Assembly (NCBI GenBank): GCA_001871475.1
Contig: MNVE01000003.1
Span: 37,837 to 101,836 of the forward strand
Direction: 5' to 3'
DNA: 64,000 bases
Origin: Candidatus Micrarchaeota archaeon CG1_02_47_40
GTDB taxonomy: Archaea > Micrarchaeota > Micrarchaeia > Anstonellales > CG1-02-47-40
Shown here: piece by piece, positions 25,867 through 34,695 of the stretch
Numbering within the stretch: the first letter of the stretch is position 1
Layout of the letters: every line of letters starts with the position of its first letter
Notes under the pieces: model-generated
The model's input: only the letters and a program-made list of their open reading frames with translations
What the model was told of the DNA's origin: nothing
Databases searched by the model: none
Translations under genes and position numbers: made by a program

Positions 25867-25967
25867 ACTGGCATTAATTGTAAATTAGAATGCTTAAAAA
25901 CACGTATCTCAAAAAGAAGAAAATAAAAGAAATAAAAAAGAAAAAAAGAGAGGGAAAATGTTCCCCC

Positions 25968-26240
25968 TTACTGCACGATTTCCCCGATTGCAAACGTGGA
26001 CTTAAGCTCCTTTATCCTTACCTTTATCTTGTCCCCCTTGTTTGCACCCGTGACGAATATCACGAAACCGTCCTTTTTTGCTATGCCGTCCCCTTTTGCG
26101 GCGATTGCTTCTATTTCAACGTCAATCTCGTCGCCGACTTTTACGGGCTTTGGCATAAATCCCCTGTTCCCTCTTCCTCCAAATCCTCCTCCTTCATCTC
26201 CTCCTCTGCCTCTTCCAAATCCTCCTTCTTCATCTCCCAT
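25968..26240 (-). CDS. TRAM-domain RNA-binding protein with Gly/Arg-rich head
   Basis: Residues 1-30 are Gly-, Arg- and Glu-rich (GGFGRGRGGDEGGG). Residues 31-90 form one TRAM domain: VKVGDEIDVEIEAIAAKGDGIAKKDGFVIFVTGANKGDKIKVRIKEL. Stand-alone TRAM proteins of archaea bind RNA and can act as chaperones; the RGG-like head is likely to widen RNA contact. Start ATG 26240 has an AGGAGG sequence nearby. Confidence 0.87.
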   Translation of the reverse strand: MGDEEGGFGRGRGGDEGGGFGGRGNRGFMPKPVKVGDEIDVEIEAIAAKGDGIAKKDGFVIFVTGANKGDKIKVRIKELKSTFAIGEIVQ

Positions 26241-26373
26241 TTTACATACCTCCTTTTTCCAAAAAAAGCCGATCTCTCTTAGCAGTCATTCCCGCTTTGA
26301 AGAATTAGGCTTTCCGTGCCCCCCATTATGCACGGGACTGTTTATAATATTATCCCATTCAAATAAAGGCATT

Positions 26374-28656
26374 ATGGACTCAAGACGGCTCCTGATTTTT
26401 CTTTTGTTCATTGCCTTTTCAATGGCGTGTCCCTACTCCTCAACATCATTCACACTTGGCACTTCCGGCACTATAAACGTGAATACTACTTTCGACCTGT
26501 CAGTCACTGCAGTCAATGACACACAGTATGCGGGCGGTTGCCAAGACACGCTGAACGCAAACAGCTTATCGGTGCTGCTGGCAAGTTCTGGGAACCCTCT
26601 TTCAAACTACGACATTTCTTCATCTTATTCCAGCACAATTGCAACTGTTACGCTCAAAATCATCTCGCTTGGAACCTACAATATCTCATTTAGCAGCGCT
26701 GGCTGCGAATACGGCCCAATTTCCGCAAGCACAATCCTCTCCATTTACGGGGGAAACTTCTCCGGGCACATCTGGAATCAGACAAGCGGCACCGCGTTTG
26801 CCGGAGCGCAGGTAATCCTCTCAAGCGCAAGCTATGGCACGCAAACCGCTTTCAGCGATGCGGCAGGATTTTACTCCTTCCCGCAAACCCCTTCCGCTTC
26901 GGGCTATACTCTCACCGTAAACGCAAGCGGCTATTTGCAAAATCAGAGCACTTCAATTTCCCTGGCAGAAAACGAGGTCAAAACAACTGATTTCATACTC
27001 TACGCAAACCAAACAAGCACGCCTGCTGCCCAAGTGAACGTCACTCTGACGGGCATCGTTTCCAACTCCTCCACAAGTTCGCCGCTTTCCTCAATAACGC
27101 TCACCCTGCAGAACTCCTCCGCAAACCTCACAAACTCCACAAACTCAAGCGGTGCATATTCTTTCGGGGGAATTGCAGAAGGTACATACACCCTCTTCAT
27201 AACCTCAAGCGGCTTCAACTATTATTCCTCCTCACTGACTCTCTCAAATGGGACAAACAGCTATGACGTTTCGCTCGTGCCCTCAAGCACCGCAAGCAAC
27301 GGCACGGTGTATGGGTACATCAGAAACTCCACAAACAACGCCTCAATCACAAATGCGACAGTGAAAATATCAAAAACAAGCTACTCAAACACCTCAAGCA
27401 CCTCCTCAAGCGGCTATTATTCCTTTTCGCAGCTTTCAGCAGGCAATTACACAATAGAAATAAACGCCACCAACTTCGTTTCGCGCCTGCTTTACTTTGA
27501 GATAAAAAATTCCACAAGCGCTGTAGAGTTGAACATTTCCATGTTCACATATGTGATTACGAACCTCGCAAACGGGGTTTCCTGCTCGCTTGATTTACAG
27601 TGCAGTTCTTTGCACTGCTGTGCCGGCATCTGCACCGAGCTTGCCTGCAACCTCCAGGACGGTTCCGTCTGCTCCGCCGCCTCGGAGTGCCTTCTGGGCA
27701 GCTACTGCTGCAACTCGCATTGCCAGAGCATTCCCTGCGTGCAGACGAATATTCCTGCCGGAGGCTTGTGCAACCAAACCTACCAGTGCATAAGCGGGCT
27801 TACCTGCTGCCAGGGGGCATGCTCGCAAACCTGTGCGCAGGCAGATGAGGCGGTGTTTATTGAAAGAAGCGAAGTGGTGGTGCTCGGCTTCAAGAGGATT
27901 GAGGTAGTGCGCACGCTCGCTTCAAACAAATCGCAGGGAACGAGCAAGATAATCCTTTCCATAACAAACAAGGATGCGGAGGGCATAAATAATTTCGAAT
28001 ACCGCGAAACAATTCCCTCCTGGGCGCACACATCAACTTTAGTTGAGTTTGGCACGCGCCCCTTCTCAAACGAAACGCAGGCAAATCAGGAACTGTTTGC
28101 TTTCTGGCGCTACTCTTCGTTTGCCCCCGGAGAGAAAATAACCCTCTTATACACAATAAACAAATACATGGACAAGCTTGACGGATTCTCCTCTTTTGCG
28201 CAGCGCTACGAGGAGACAGTGGGGCAGTCGGAAAAGGCGGCAAGGCTGATTGCGCCAGCAAGAATAAAGCTCGGGCAGCAGGTAATGATTTCAGTGAAGG
28301 ATTTGGCGGGCAACCCCATTGAAAACGCAGGGGTGGCGGTCACTGCGCCAAACTCGGTGCGCACAATCTTAATTACCGATAAGGACGGGATTGCAAAATA
28401 CGTCGCCACCATAGAGGGCAATTATTACTACTCACTTGAAGGGTATTCCCTAATAGAATCCGTGAAGAAAACAGAGGCGCTTTCAGATTACTCCGAACCT
28501 GCAAACCTGACAAACGGCACTGCTGCCGGGGAATTCCGCCTCGGCGGGCTTGACAAGATGTCAATAGGCGTCGTTATTCTCGTCCTGCTTTTAGTCGCGG
28601 CGGTGATAGTGCTTGTGCTGATTGCGCTGTTTTACTACATTTATCTGAAAAAATGA
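26374..28656 (+). CDS. Cys-rich cell-surface protein with carboxypeptidase-regulatory-like repeats
   Basis: The 760-residue protein has a signal peptide (LLIFLLFIAFSMACP). Three beta-sandwich repeats of the CarboxypepD_reg/PEGA type follow (motifs AGAQVILSS...DAAGFYSF; SSPLSSITLTL...SSGAYSFGGI; NASITNATVKIS...SSGYYSFSQL). A knot-like block of about 90 residues holds many Cys (LQCSSLHCCAGICTELAC). An Ig-like part ends in a membrane anchor (SIGVVILVLLLVAAVIVLVLI). Asn-x-Ser/Thr sites are very frequent, so heavy N-glycosylation is likely. ATG 26374 follows a TATA-like TTTATAATATTA. The long upstream frame overlaps the TRAM gene and is rejected. Confidence 0.83.
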   Translation: MDSRRLLIFLLFIAFSMACPYSSTSFTLGTSGTINVNTTFDLSVTAVNDTQYAGGCQDTLNANSLSVLLASSGNPLSNYDISSSYSSTIATVTLKIISLGTYNISFSSAGCEYGPISASTILSIYGGNFSGHIWNQTSGTAFAGAQVILSSASYGTQTAFSDAAGFYSFPQTPSASGYTLTVNASGYLQNQSTSISLAENEVKTTDFILYANQTSTPAAQVNVTLTGIVSNSSTSSPLSSITLTLQNSSANLTNSTNSSGAYSFGGIAEGTYTLFITSSGFNYYSSSLTLSNGTNSYDVSLVPSSTASNGTVYGYIRNSTNNASITNATVKISKTSYSNTSSTSSSGYYSFSQLSAGNYTIEINATNFVSRLLYFEIKNSTSAVELNISMFTYVITNLANGVSCSLDLQCSSLHCCAGICTELACNLQDGSVCSAASECLLGSYCCNSHCQSIPCVQTNIPAGGLCNQTYQCISGLTCCQGACSQTCAQADEAVFIERSEVVVLGFKRIEVVRTLASNKSQGTSKIILSITNKDAEGINNFEYRETIPSWAHTSTLVEFGTRPFSNETQANQELFAFWRYSSFAPGEKITLLYTINKYMDKLDGFSSFAQRYEETVGQSEKAARLIAPARIKLGQQVMISVKDLAGNPIENAGVAVTAPNSVRTILITDKDGIAKYVATIEGNYYYSLEGYSLIESVKKTEALSDYSEPANLTNGTAAGEFRLGGLDKMSIGVVILVLLLVAAVIVLVLIALFYYIYLKK

Positions 28657-28709
28657 GAAAAACGCTTCTTGAAAAAGATATAAAGGCTAATCATCATAAT
28701 TTTTCTTAA

Positions 28710-28831
28710 GCTGGGGTCGCATAGCCTGGTCAGTGCGCTGGATTGCTAATCCAGTGCCCGCAAGGGCACGCAGGTTCTCGCAGGCATTGCTTTTCGGCAT
28801 TGCATGCGGCCTAAAAATCCTGCCCTCAGCG
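28710..28831 (+). tRNA. tRNA-Ser(GCT) with an apparent intron in the T loop
   Basis: Acceptor GCTGGGG pairs with CCTCAGC; discriminator G. The anticodon loop TTGCTAA carries GCT. The long variable arm GTGCCCGCAAGGGCAC confirms the serine class. T stem GCAGG/CCTGC holds TTC (28775-28777), then about 37 extra bases (28778-28814), then AAAT. The insert starts TCGCA and ends TGCGGCCTAAAAAT; TCGCA/TGCGG pair and CCT can pair with AGG of the T stem. Removal gives 85 bases with loop TTCAAAT. Confidence 0.88.
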
Positions 28832-28861
28832 TTTCTTTTTTTAGATTTCTTTGGAAAACTA

Positions 28862-29124
28862 GAATGAATGGGATTCACCGGTTTTGCCGCCTTTTGCAAA
28901 GAATGGTGATTTGGGCTTACACTCCGCCTTGTATCTTGCAAGCACAAACAAGGAAAACTTAGGGCTGCTCCTTCCGGCCTGACCCGGTTTGTCTGCCTGA
29001 ATGTCCTGCAAGGCAGGGCATCGACGCTTGGGCCCAAGCCATGGATTGCAAAAAACAACGCATCCGGCTTTTCGGTCCTGCCTAAAGGGGATTTGCAGCA
29101 ACAAGGGACCCCTGGCCCCCCGAC
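28862..29124 (-). ncRNA. ffs: Signal recognition particle (7S) RNA
   Basis: The minus strand contains the near-invariant SRP core, GGGTCAGGCCGGAAGG followed by AGCAGCCC (28961-28985), with the GGAAG tetraloop-type tip of helix 8 and the internal loop residues that bind SRP54. A length of about 260 bases and the C-rich/G-rich 5' part fit archaeal 7S RNA. AATATATTTTT at about 29138-29150 is a TATA box at the right distance for a start near 29124. Ends are estimated from that box and the extent of pairing. Confidence 0.88.
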
Positions 29125-29183
29125 CTATCCCGAAAAATATATTGCGCGTTCCTGCTTTATAAGGCTGTTTTCCCTCCCCCAAA

Positions 29184-29200
29184 ACCGTTATATATATATT
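29184..29200 (+). promoter_or_regulatory. TATA box of ftsZ
   Basis: CGTTATATATATATT at 29186-29200 lies 31-45 bases ahead of ATG 29231. Transcription would begin about 10 bases before the ribosome-binding AAGGGGGTG. Confidence 0.6.
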
Positions 29201-29230
29201 GCGCGTTATGCTATGCAAGGGGGTGTTCTC

Positions 29231-30271
29231 ATGGAACAGACGCTATTTTCCGCAGTTGAAAGCCATCCTCAAACTTCCGATTCCGATTCTGACAATCCAG
29301 CCCCGAGAATACTCGTAGTGGGGGTGGGAGGGGCAGGCTGCAACACAATAAACCGCCTCATAAGAGGAGGGGTTTCCGGAGAAAACCTGATTGCTATAAA
29401 CACCGACAAGAAGCACCTTAACATAGTTTCCCCGCAGGCAAGAAGAATACTTATAGGTGCAAGCATAACACGCGGGCTTGGCGCTGGGGGCTTTCCCCAG
29501 ATTGCAAGAAAAAGCGCTGAAGTTTCAAGGGGAGAGCTTTCAAAGGCGATTGAAGGAACCGACCTGATTTTCATTACTGCGGGAATGGGAGGGGGCACGG
29601 GCACGGGAGCAGCACCCATAATAGCAGACATTGCAAAGGAGCAGGGCGCTCTCGTTGTTTCATTGGTAACTTACCCTTTCAAGCTTGAAAGAGCAAGGCT
29701 GAAAAAAGCGCAGGAAGGAATAGAAGAGCTGAAGCGCTCCTCGGACACTCTCGTGCTTATAGATAATAACCGCCTCCTTGAATACGCGCCGAACCTTCCA
29801 ATTGAGCGCTCGTTTGAAATCATAGACGAGATAACCTCGCGCGCAGTAAGGGGGATAACAGACACCATCTGCAAGCCCTCTCTTCTTAATCTTGATTTTG
29901 CGGATGTGCGAAGCGTGATGCAGGGAGGAGGAGTTTCCATGATTGCGGTGGGGGAAGGAGCTGGCGTTGAGAGGGTGAATGACGTTGTGAAAAATACTAT
30001 GCACCACCGCTTTCTTGATGTTGATTACGAAGGCGCAAAGGGCGCTCTTTTGCATCTTACCGGCGGGCCCGAACTTACAATTGGGGAAGTGAATGAAGTT
30101 GGGGAGCGCTTCACCGAAGCGGTTGACCGCAACGCAAACGTGGTTCTGGGCGCACGCCACGACCCTTCATTCAGCGCAAAAATAGAGGCGATAACGATTT
30201 TCACAGGGATAAAGTCGGATTATATTTTGGGAGGGGAAAGAAAGGAAGGGGGCGAAATCATCCGTATTTAG
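29231..30271 (+). CDS. ftsZ: Cell division protein FtsZ
   Basis: The 346-residue tubulin-like GTPase shows the T1 loop VGVGGAGCNTINRL near residue 33, the tubulin signature AGMGGGTGTGAAP near 118, and the catalytic T7 region DLLLNLDFADVRSVM-like stretch near 220. FtsZ polymerises with GTP into the division ring. The start ATG 29231 (MEQTLFSAVES) follows AAGGGGGTG by six bases; the longer frame runs across the promoter. The C terminus is short, lacking a clear conserved tail peptide. Confidence 0.95.
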   Translation: MEQTLFSAVESHPQTSDSDSDNPAPRILVVGVGGAGCNTINRLIRGGVSGENLIAINTDKKHLNIVSPQARRILIGASITRGLGAGGFPQIARKSAEVSRGELSKAIEGTDLIFITAGMGGGTGTGAAPIIADIAKEQGALVVSLVTYPFKLERARLKKAQEGIEELKRSSDTLVLIDNNRLLEYAPNLPIERSFEIIDEITSRAVRGITDTICKPSLLNLDFADVRSVMQGGGVSMIAVGEGAGVERVNDVVKNTMHHRFLDVDYEGAKGALLHLTGGPELTIGEVNEVGERFTEAVDRNANVVLGARHDPSFSAKIEAITIFTGIKSDYILGGERKEGGEIIRI

Positions 30272-30561
30272 GATTTTTCTGAAAGAGTTTCCCTTATCGC
30301 CTGCGAAATAATTTCATTTTCCGTCTTTCTTAAAGCTTCGGGCATTCTTTGATTAATAATTCCCATTACTCCTTCAAGAAGCGGATGCTTTTTCATAATC
30401 CTTTGCGCGCCCTCAAAATCGCCAAATCCATTCTTCATCATATGTGCCTGCACAGCGCAGGACAATGCCAATTTCGTCTTTCCTTTTGCAGATGCTTTGT
30501 CCGCCACTCTAATCAGTCTTATCACTAAAGGTCCCTTATCCATTCCAGGTGTGTTAGCCAT
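30268..30561 (-). CDS. Small unrecognised protein
   Basis: The 97-residue protein is helical and basic (KASAKGKTKLALSCAVQAHMMKNGFGDFEGAQRIMKKH). No family recognised. It overlaps the convergent ftsZ stop by four bases. Start ATG 30561 has GGTGG close upstream. It seems a true gene because the frame has neighbour-like codon use and a regular amphipathic pattern. Confidence 0.6.
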   Translation of the reverse strand: MANTPGMDKGPLVIRLIRVADKASAKGKTKLALSCAVQAHMMKNGFGDFEGAQRIMKKHPLLEGVMGIINQRMPEALRKTENEIISQAIRETLSEKS

Positions 30562-30595
30562 CCCACCACCCCATAATATTTACCGCGACAAACTA

Positions 30596-31813
30596 TTAAA
30601 CCTTGCTTTCAAGAAACTCCCCCAGTGCAACAGTCGCATACGCACCCTTCTGAAGGGAAAAGGAAAACACTCCTTCCTTAAAAGAGAAATCAACCAAAGG
30701 CGCAAGCGCGCACCTTTCTCCCCCTTTTGAGGAAAGCGCGGCAAACTTTTTCAGGCGGAAATTTTCAAGTGCAATCCCTTCTCTTTCCAATACCTCCTTC
30801 TCAATTTCATTCAACTCCTCTTCCTTTGTTTCATACCCAAGCAGTTTGCACACGAGAAAAGAGTCCTTTCCTTCTCTTCCAACTGCCTTCACTTCCGTAT
30901 CTGCAAACCCGAACTCATTTTTCCCGCAGTAATGCTCCCCTTCCATTGCAGTAAAATCCCTTCTCTTCACCCTTTCCTCCAGCATCAAATTGAATAAATA
31001 AGACTGATACGCATGCACAAACATAAGCGAAAGCCCTCTCGGAATCCTCTGCAATGCCCCTACAAAATCGTGCGGCAGGCTTGCAAGGTGCGCCGCCATC
31101 GTCCTTTCATATTTTAAGTGGTGCGGAAATTCCCGCAGAGCTTGCCCATAATTTCCGGTTGCAAGCAGGTTTTTTCTTGCAATAACTGATTTTTCATCCC
31201 TTTCATTTTGCGTGCCGCACAAATACTCCCCCACAGCCCCTTCAAAATCGCCCTTCAGCATCATCTTTCCTACAATATGCGTGTTCTCCCTCATTGAGCC
31301 GAATCTCTGGGTGCCGAAATAATTCGGAAAAACGCCATCCAGCTCACTGTAAATCTCCTGTACTTTTTCGCCCGTTCCCTCCCCTCCCCCTATTTTTACA
31401 GTAAATCTATTCCCCTGCAAATCCCCCATCCTAACCTGTTCATCCGCAAGCCACGCCCCGTTTATTTCCATGTCTTTTATGTGCAATGAAAGCACTTTTT
31501 CCGGCTCAACAGCAAACGCGCTCTCCAACTGCACCGTCATGGCATTCTTATCCTTCACTCCGGCATGCGAGAGCCTTTTAGGGGAGATGTGCAATCTTCT
31601 TGCAATTTCCATTTCCGCGCCCAAAGTGCTCCAGTCTTTTTTCTGCAATATAAAATGCGTGAATTTTGCGCCAGCGGAGGCAGGAGCTACCGCTTCCATC
31701 TTCTCATCCAGCGTCAATACATTCCCCTCCTTCGTTATCTCCTCCACGAAGAAGTTTGAGGAAGACGGCACAAATCCTATTCCAATCCCATCCGTTTCTG
31801 AAAGATAGCGCAT
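30596..31813 (-). CDS. truD: tRNA pseudouridine(13) synthase TruD
   Basis: TruD makes pseudouridine at position 13 of tRNA. The family motif AGVKDKNAMTVQ, with the catalytic Asp, is at about residue 83, and NYFGTQRFG plus RIPRGLSLMFVHAYQSYLFN are the other blocks. About 405 residues is standard for archaeal TruD. ATG 31813 (MRYLSETDG) is chosen because TATA box ATATTTAAATATA (31827-31839) leaves little or no leader; the frame upstream crosses it. Divergent to topA. Confidence 0.92.
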   Translation of the reverse strand: MRYLSETDGIGIGFVPSSSNFFVEEITKEGNVLTLDEKMEAVAPASAGAKFTHFILQKKDWSTLGAEMEIARRLHISPKRLSHAGVKDKNAMTVQLESAFAVEPEKVLSLHIKDMEINGAWLADEQVRMGDLQGNRFTVKIGGGEGTGEKVQEIYSELDGVFPNYFGTQRFGSMRENTHIVGKMMLKGDFEGAVGEYLCGTQNERDEKSVIARKNLLATGNYGQALREFPHHLKYERTMAAHLASLPHDFVGALQRIPRGLSLMFVHAYQSYLFNLMLEERVKRRDFTAMEGEHYCGKNEFGFADTEVKAVGREGKDSFLVCKLLGYETKEEELNEIEKEVLEREGIALENFRLKKFAALSSKGGERCALAPLVDFSFKEGVFSFSLQKGAYATVALGEFLESKV

Positions 31814-31824
31814 GCAAATACCCC

Positions 31825-31876
31825 ACATATTTAAATATACTCAATAAGAATAGAGGCACTCCACATATAATATACA
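31825..31876. promoter_or_regulatory. Divergent promoters of truD and topA
   Basis: ATATTTAAATATA (31827-31839) precedes truD by 14-26 bases. CACATATAATATAC (31863-31876) precedes topA ATG 31897 by 21-34 bases. Both predict leaderless or nearly leaderless transcripts. Confidence 0.5.
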
Positions 31877-31896
31877 TTAGGTTTGGTGTTCCGAAA

Positions 31897-33951
31897 ATGC
31901 AATTGATAATATGCGAAAAGCCAAAGGTTGCGCAAACCCTTGCGGAAGCGCTCTCGGAAGGGAAATTGGAAAGAAAGCGCGCCCATGATATCAATTACTA
32001 CCTTCTGGAGCGGAACGGAAAGGAAATAGCAATCGCTTCTGCAGTTGGGCACATATACTCCCTTGAGGAGGCGGGAAAGGGAAAGAGCTACTCCTATCCT
32101 GTATTTGAGGTCGGGTGGAAAAAAGCTTACGAGGTTGATAAGGGAGCGGATTACACAAGGAATTACATAGAGCTTCTGGAAGAGCTTGCGCAAAAAGCAG
32201 ACGAGTTCATAGTCGCGTGCGACTACGACATAGAGGGAAGCCTCATAGGGTATAACGTTGTGCGTTTTGCCTGCAATTCAAAGCAGGGAAAAAGGATGAA
32301 GTTCTCCGCACTGACACGCGAGGATTTGATAGAAGCATACGAAAACATGGAGGAGCTTGATTACAAAAACGCGCAGGCAGGGGAGGCGCGCCACATGCTT
32401 GACTGGTTCTGGGGCATAAACCTAAGCCGCGCGCTCATGGGGGCGCTAAAACGCGCAGGCACATTCAGAATAATGAGCATAGGAAGAGTGCAGGGTCCGG
32501 CGCTTTCCATACTTGCAAAAAAGGAAGATGAAATAAGCGCATTCAAATCCACTCCCTACTGGCAGCTTTTTTTTGAGTCAAAAAAAACCACCTTCATGCA
32601 CGAGAGGGAAAAGTTCGAGGTGAAAGAGGAAGCAGTGCGCGCGCTTTCCGCGACAGGAAAGGAAGGGAAAGTAATGCAGATAGAACGAAAGGAATATGCG
32701 CAAAAGCCGCCATTCCCCTTTGACTTGACCTCACTGCAGGTGGAGGCGCACGGCGCACTTCACATCGACCCTAAAAGGACGCTTGAGCTTGCGCAAACAC
32801 TCTACGAATCCTCCTTAATTTCCTACCCGCGCACAAGCTCGCAGAAGCTCTCCTCAAAACTCCGCCTGCCGCAAATAATCGAGAAACTTTCAAAAAACCC
32901 AAAATATTCCGTTCATGCAGGCAAGCTTCTCTCTGAAAAGCGCTTTGCCCCAAACGAGGGGAAAAAGGAAGACCCGGCACATCCTGCAATACACCCCACC
33001 GGCTTGGGAGGGAGCATGGGAGTGCAGGAGGAAAAGCTATACGATTTGATAGTGCGCCGCTTCCTCTCCACATTCGCCCAAGACGCAAGGCGCGAAAGCC
33101 AGAAAGTAGCGGTTGATTCAAACGGAGAAAAATACATTGCAAGCGGCAACCGCACGGTATTTGAGGGGTGGTTTGAAATTTACAAACCCTACCTGAAGCT
33201 GGAAGAGGTGACGCTTCCCCCATTTTCCGAAGGTGAGCGCATTGCGCTTGAAAACCTGCGGATGGAGGAGAAAAAAACAAAACCCCCAAAGAGATACACA
33301 CCCGCTTCCATTATTTCCGCACTTGAAAAAGTGAAGCTTGGCACAAAGGCAACCCGCGCCTCAATAGTTGAGACGCTTTTCAAGCGCGGCTATGTGGGGG
33401 GGAAGCAGATAGAAGTCACACCCTTTGGCATGTCGCTTTACCGCACGCTCTCCAAAAACGTCCCCGAAATACTTGATGAGGAGATGACGAGGAACATTGA
33501 GGAGGAGATGGAAAAGATACAGCTTGGCGAAATTGAGGAAGGGCGCGTGATTGAGGACGGGAAGGAAATACTCTCAAAAACACTTGAGCATTTCGTTTCC
33601 GTTGAGAAAACCATAGGCAAAACCCTCTCAAGCGGGCTTGTGGCAAAGAGGACAAGCGATTCCCTTCTTGGAAAATGCTCCTGCGGAGGGGATTTGCGCG
33701 CAATCATTTCCCGCGCAAAGAAAAGGTTTGTCGGCTGTTCCAATTACCCGAAATGCACCCTAACCTACCCACTGCCGCAGGAGGGAAAAATAGAACCTCT
33801 TGGAAGTATTTGCGAAAAGTGCAAAACCCCCCAGATAAAAGTTACGCGCAAGGGGAGAAGGCCGTTTCTGATGTGCCTTCTGCCCACCTGCGAAACCAAA
33901 AAAGACTGGGGAAAGCCGAAAAACGCAAGTAATGCACAGAAGAAAAATTAA
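31897..33951 (+). CDS. topA: DNA topoisomerase I (type IA)
   Basis: The 684-residue enzyme starts MQLIICEKPKVAQTLAEAL (TOPRIM, with VACDYDIEGS supplying the acidic residues near 100). The active-site Tyr lies in SLISYPRTSSQKL near residue 311. The C terminus has two Cys ribbons, CSCGG...CSNYPKC and CEKCKTP...CLLPTC. It relaxes negatively supercoiled DNA by single-strand passage. ATG 31897 is chosen; the longer frame reads through the divergent promoter. Confidence 0.93.
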   Translation: MQLIICEKPKVAQTLAEALSEGKLERKRAHDINYYLLERNGKEIAIASAVGHIYSLEEAGKGKSYSYPVFEVGWKKAYEVDKGADYTRNYIELLEELAQKADEFIVACDYDIEGSLIGYNVVRFACNSKQGKRMKFSALTREDLIEAYENMEELDYKNAQAGEARHMLDWFWGINLSRALMGALKRAGTFRIMSIGRVQGPALSILAKKEDEISAFKSTPYWQLFFESKKTTFMHEREKFEVKEEAVRALSATGKEGKVMQIERKEYAQKPPFPFDLTSLQVEAHGALHIDPKRTLELAQTLYESSLISYPRTSSQKLSSKLRLPQIIEKLSKNPKYSVHAGKLLSEKRFAPNEGKKEDPAHPAIHPTGLGGSMGVQEEKLYDLIVRRFLSTFAQDARRESQKVAVDSNGEKYIASGNRTVFEGWFEIYKPYLKLEEVTLPPFSEGERIALENLRMEEKKTKPPKRYTPASIISALEKVKLGTKATRASIVETLFKRGYVGGKQIEVTPFGMSLYRTLSKNVPEILDEEMTRNIEEEMEKIQLGEIEEGRVIEDGKEILSKTLEHFVSVEKTIGKTLSSGLVAKRTSDSLLGKCSCGGDLRAIISRAKKRFVGCSNYPKCTLTYPLPQEGKIEPLGSICEKCKTPQIKVTRKGRRPFLMCLLPTCETKKDWGKPKNASNAQKKN

Positions 33952-33963
33952 AAAATGATTGCC

Positions 33964-33975
33964 GAGTTATATATG
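33964..33975 (+). promoter_or_regulatory. TATA box of the Cys-rich secreted protein
   Basis: GAGTTATATATGCG lies 15-26 bases ahead of ATG 33990, so the transcript is nearly leaderless. Confidence 0.5.
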
Positions 33976-33989
33976 CGAGGCGATTAAAC

Positions 33990-34631
33990 ATGAAAAACAG
34001 CTTTTCCGCGCTTTTTGGGGTATTTTTGCTTCTTTTTTCCGCCGGGATTTCCTTTGCGGTTTCTGACTGCAGCGACTTGACGAAATACGGGGAATGCTCC
34101 ACAACCATTGCAGGCAAATACTGCACCGGATATCCCGCGCCCACCCTGCAGGATTATGCAAGCAAATGCGGCTGCACGGCTGTTGCCGGATACACGGTTG
34201 ACCCTGCCGACCCTGACAAGTGCGTGGCGCTGGAAACGGGCTGCGCGAACAACAACCCTGCCTGCGGCGCGGATTACAACTGCGTTAGCAATGCTTGCGT
34301 GAAGAAAGCAGGATGCCAGTACTTAAACCCTCCATGCAACCCGGATGAGACGTGCACGAGCAACGCATGCGTGAAAAAATCAGGATGCGAATTTTCAAAT
34401 CCGCCATGCCCAACCGGGAAGATGTGCCAGAGCAACGAGTGCGTTTCACTTGGTGGAACTCCGACCCCTCCACCTGTCGACAATCAGCCGGATACCACTC
34501 CCTCTTCAAACTCCATTGCAGGGCCTGATCTTTTAGTGCACGAGCCGCGCAATGAGGGGTTTGCCTGCTGTGCAAGCTCACTGGCAATCTTATTTACGGG
34601 AATGTTCGCGGCTTTCAAAAAAAGTGAGTAA
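33990..34631 (+). CDS. Secreted Cys-rich repeat protein with C-terminal anchor
   Basis: A signal peptide (ALFGVFLLLFSAGISFA) precedes a compact domain. Three repeats of about 25 residues follow, with the pattern C-N/S-NPPC-x-xD/T-x-xC-x-SNACV-KK (NNNPACGADYNCVSNACVKK; YLNPPCNPDETCTSNACVKK; FSNPPCPTGKMCQSNECVS). A Pro/Thr linker comes next, then a short hydrophobic tail with a CC pair (FACCASSLAILFTGMF). The Cys are expected to be disulfide-bonded outside the cell. No named family. Confidence 0.78.
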   Translation: MKNSFSALFGVFLLLFSAGISFAVSDCSDLTKYGECSTTIAGKYCTGYPAPTLQDYASKCGCTAVAGYTVDPADPDKCVALETGCANNNPACGADYNCVSNACVKKAGCQYLNPPCNPDETCTSNACVKKSGCEFSNPPCPTGKMCQSNECVSLGGTPTPPPVDNQPDTTPSSNSIAGPDLLVHEPRNEGFACCASSLAILFTGMFAAFKKSE

Positions 34632-34695
34632 GGGTTTCAGGAAAAGCTAATTTCCTAGGCAAAAACATGCATATTTCATGCGATTTGGAAGTAAG

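Noticed and set aside
25996-26373. Long upstream extension of the surface-protein frame
   Set aside because: It overlaps the TRAM-domain gene on the other strand and lacks a signal peptide; the signal peptide begins at ATG 26374.
28750-28770. Terminator hairpin GTGCCCGCAAGGGCAC
   Set aside because: It is the variable arm of tRNA-Ser.
29093-29230. N-terminal extension of FtsZ
   Set aside because: It covers the TATA box and the SRP RNA promoter; MEQTLF at 29231 has a good ribosome site.
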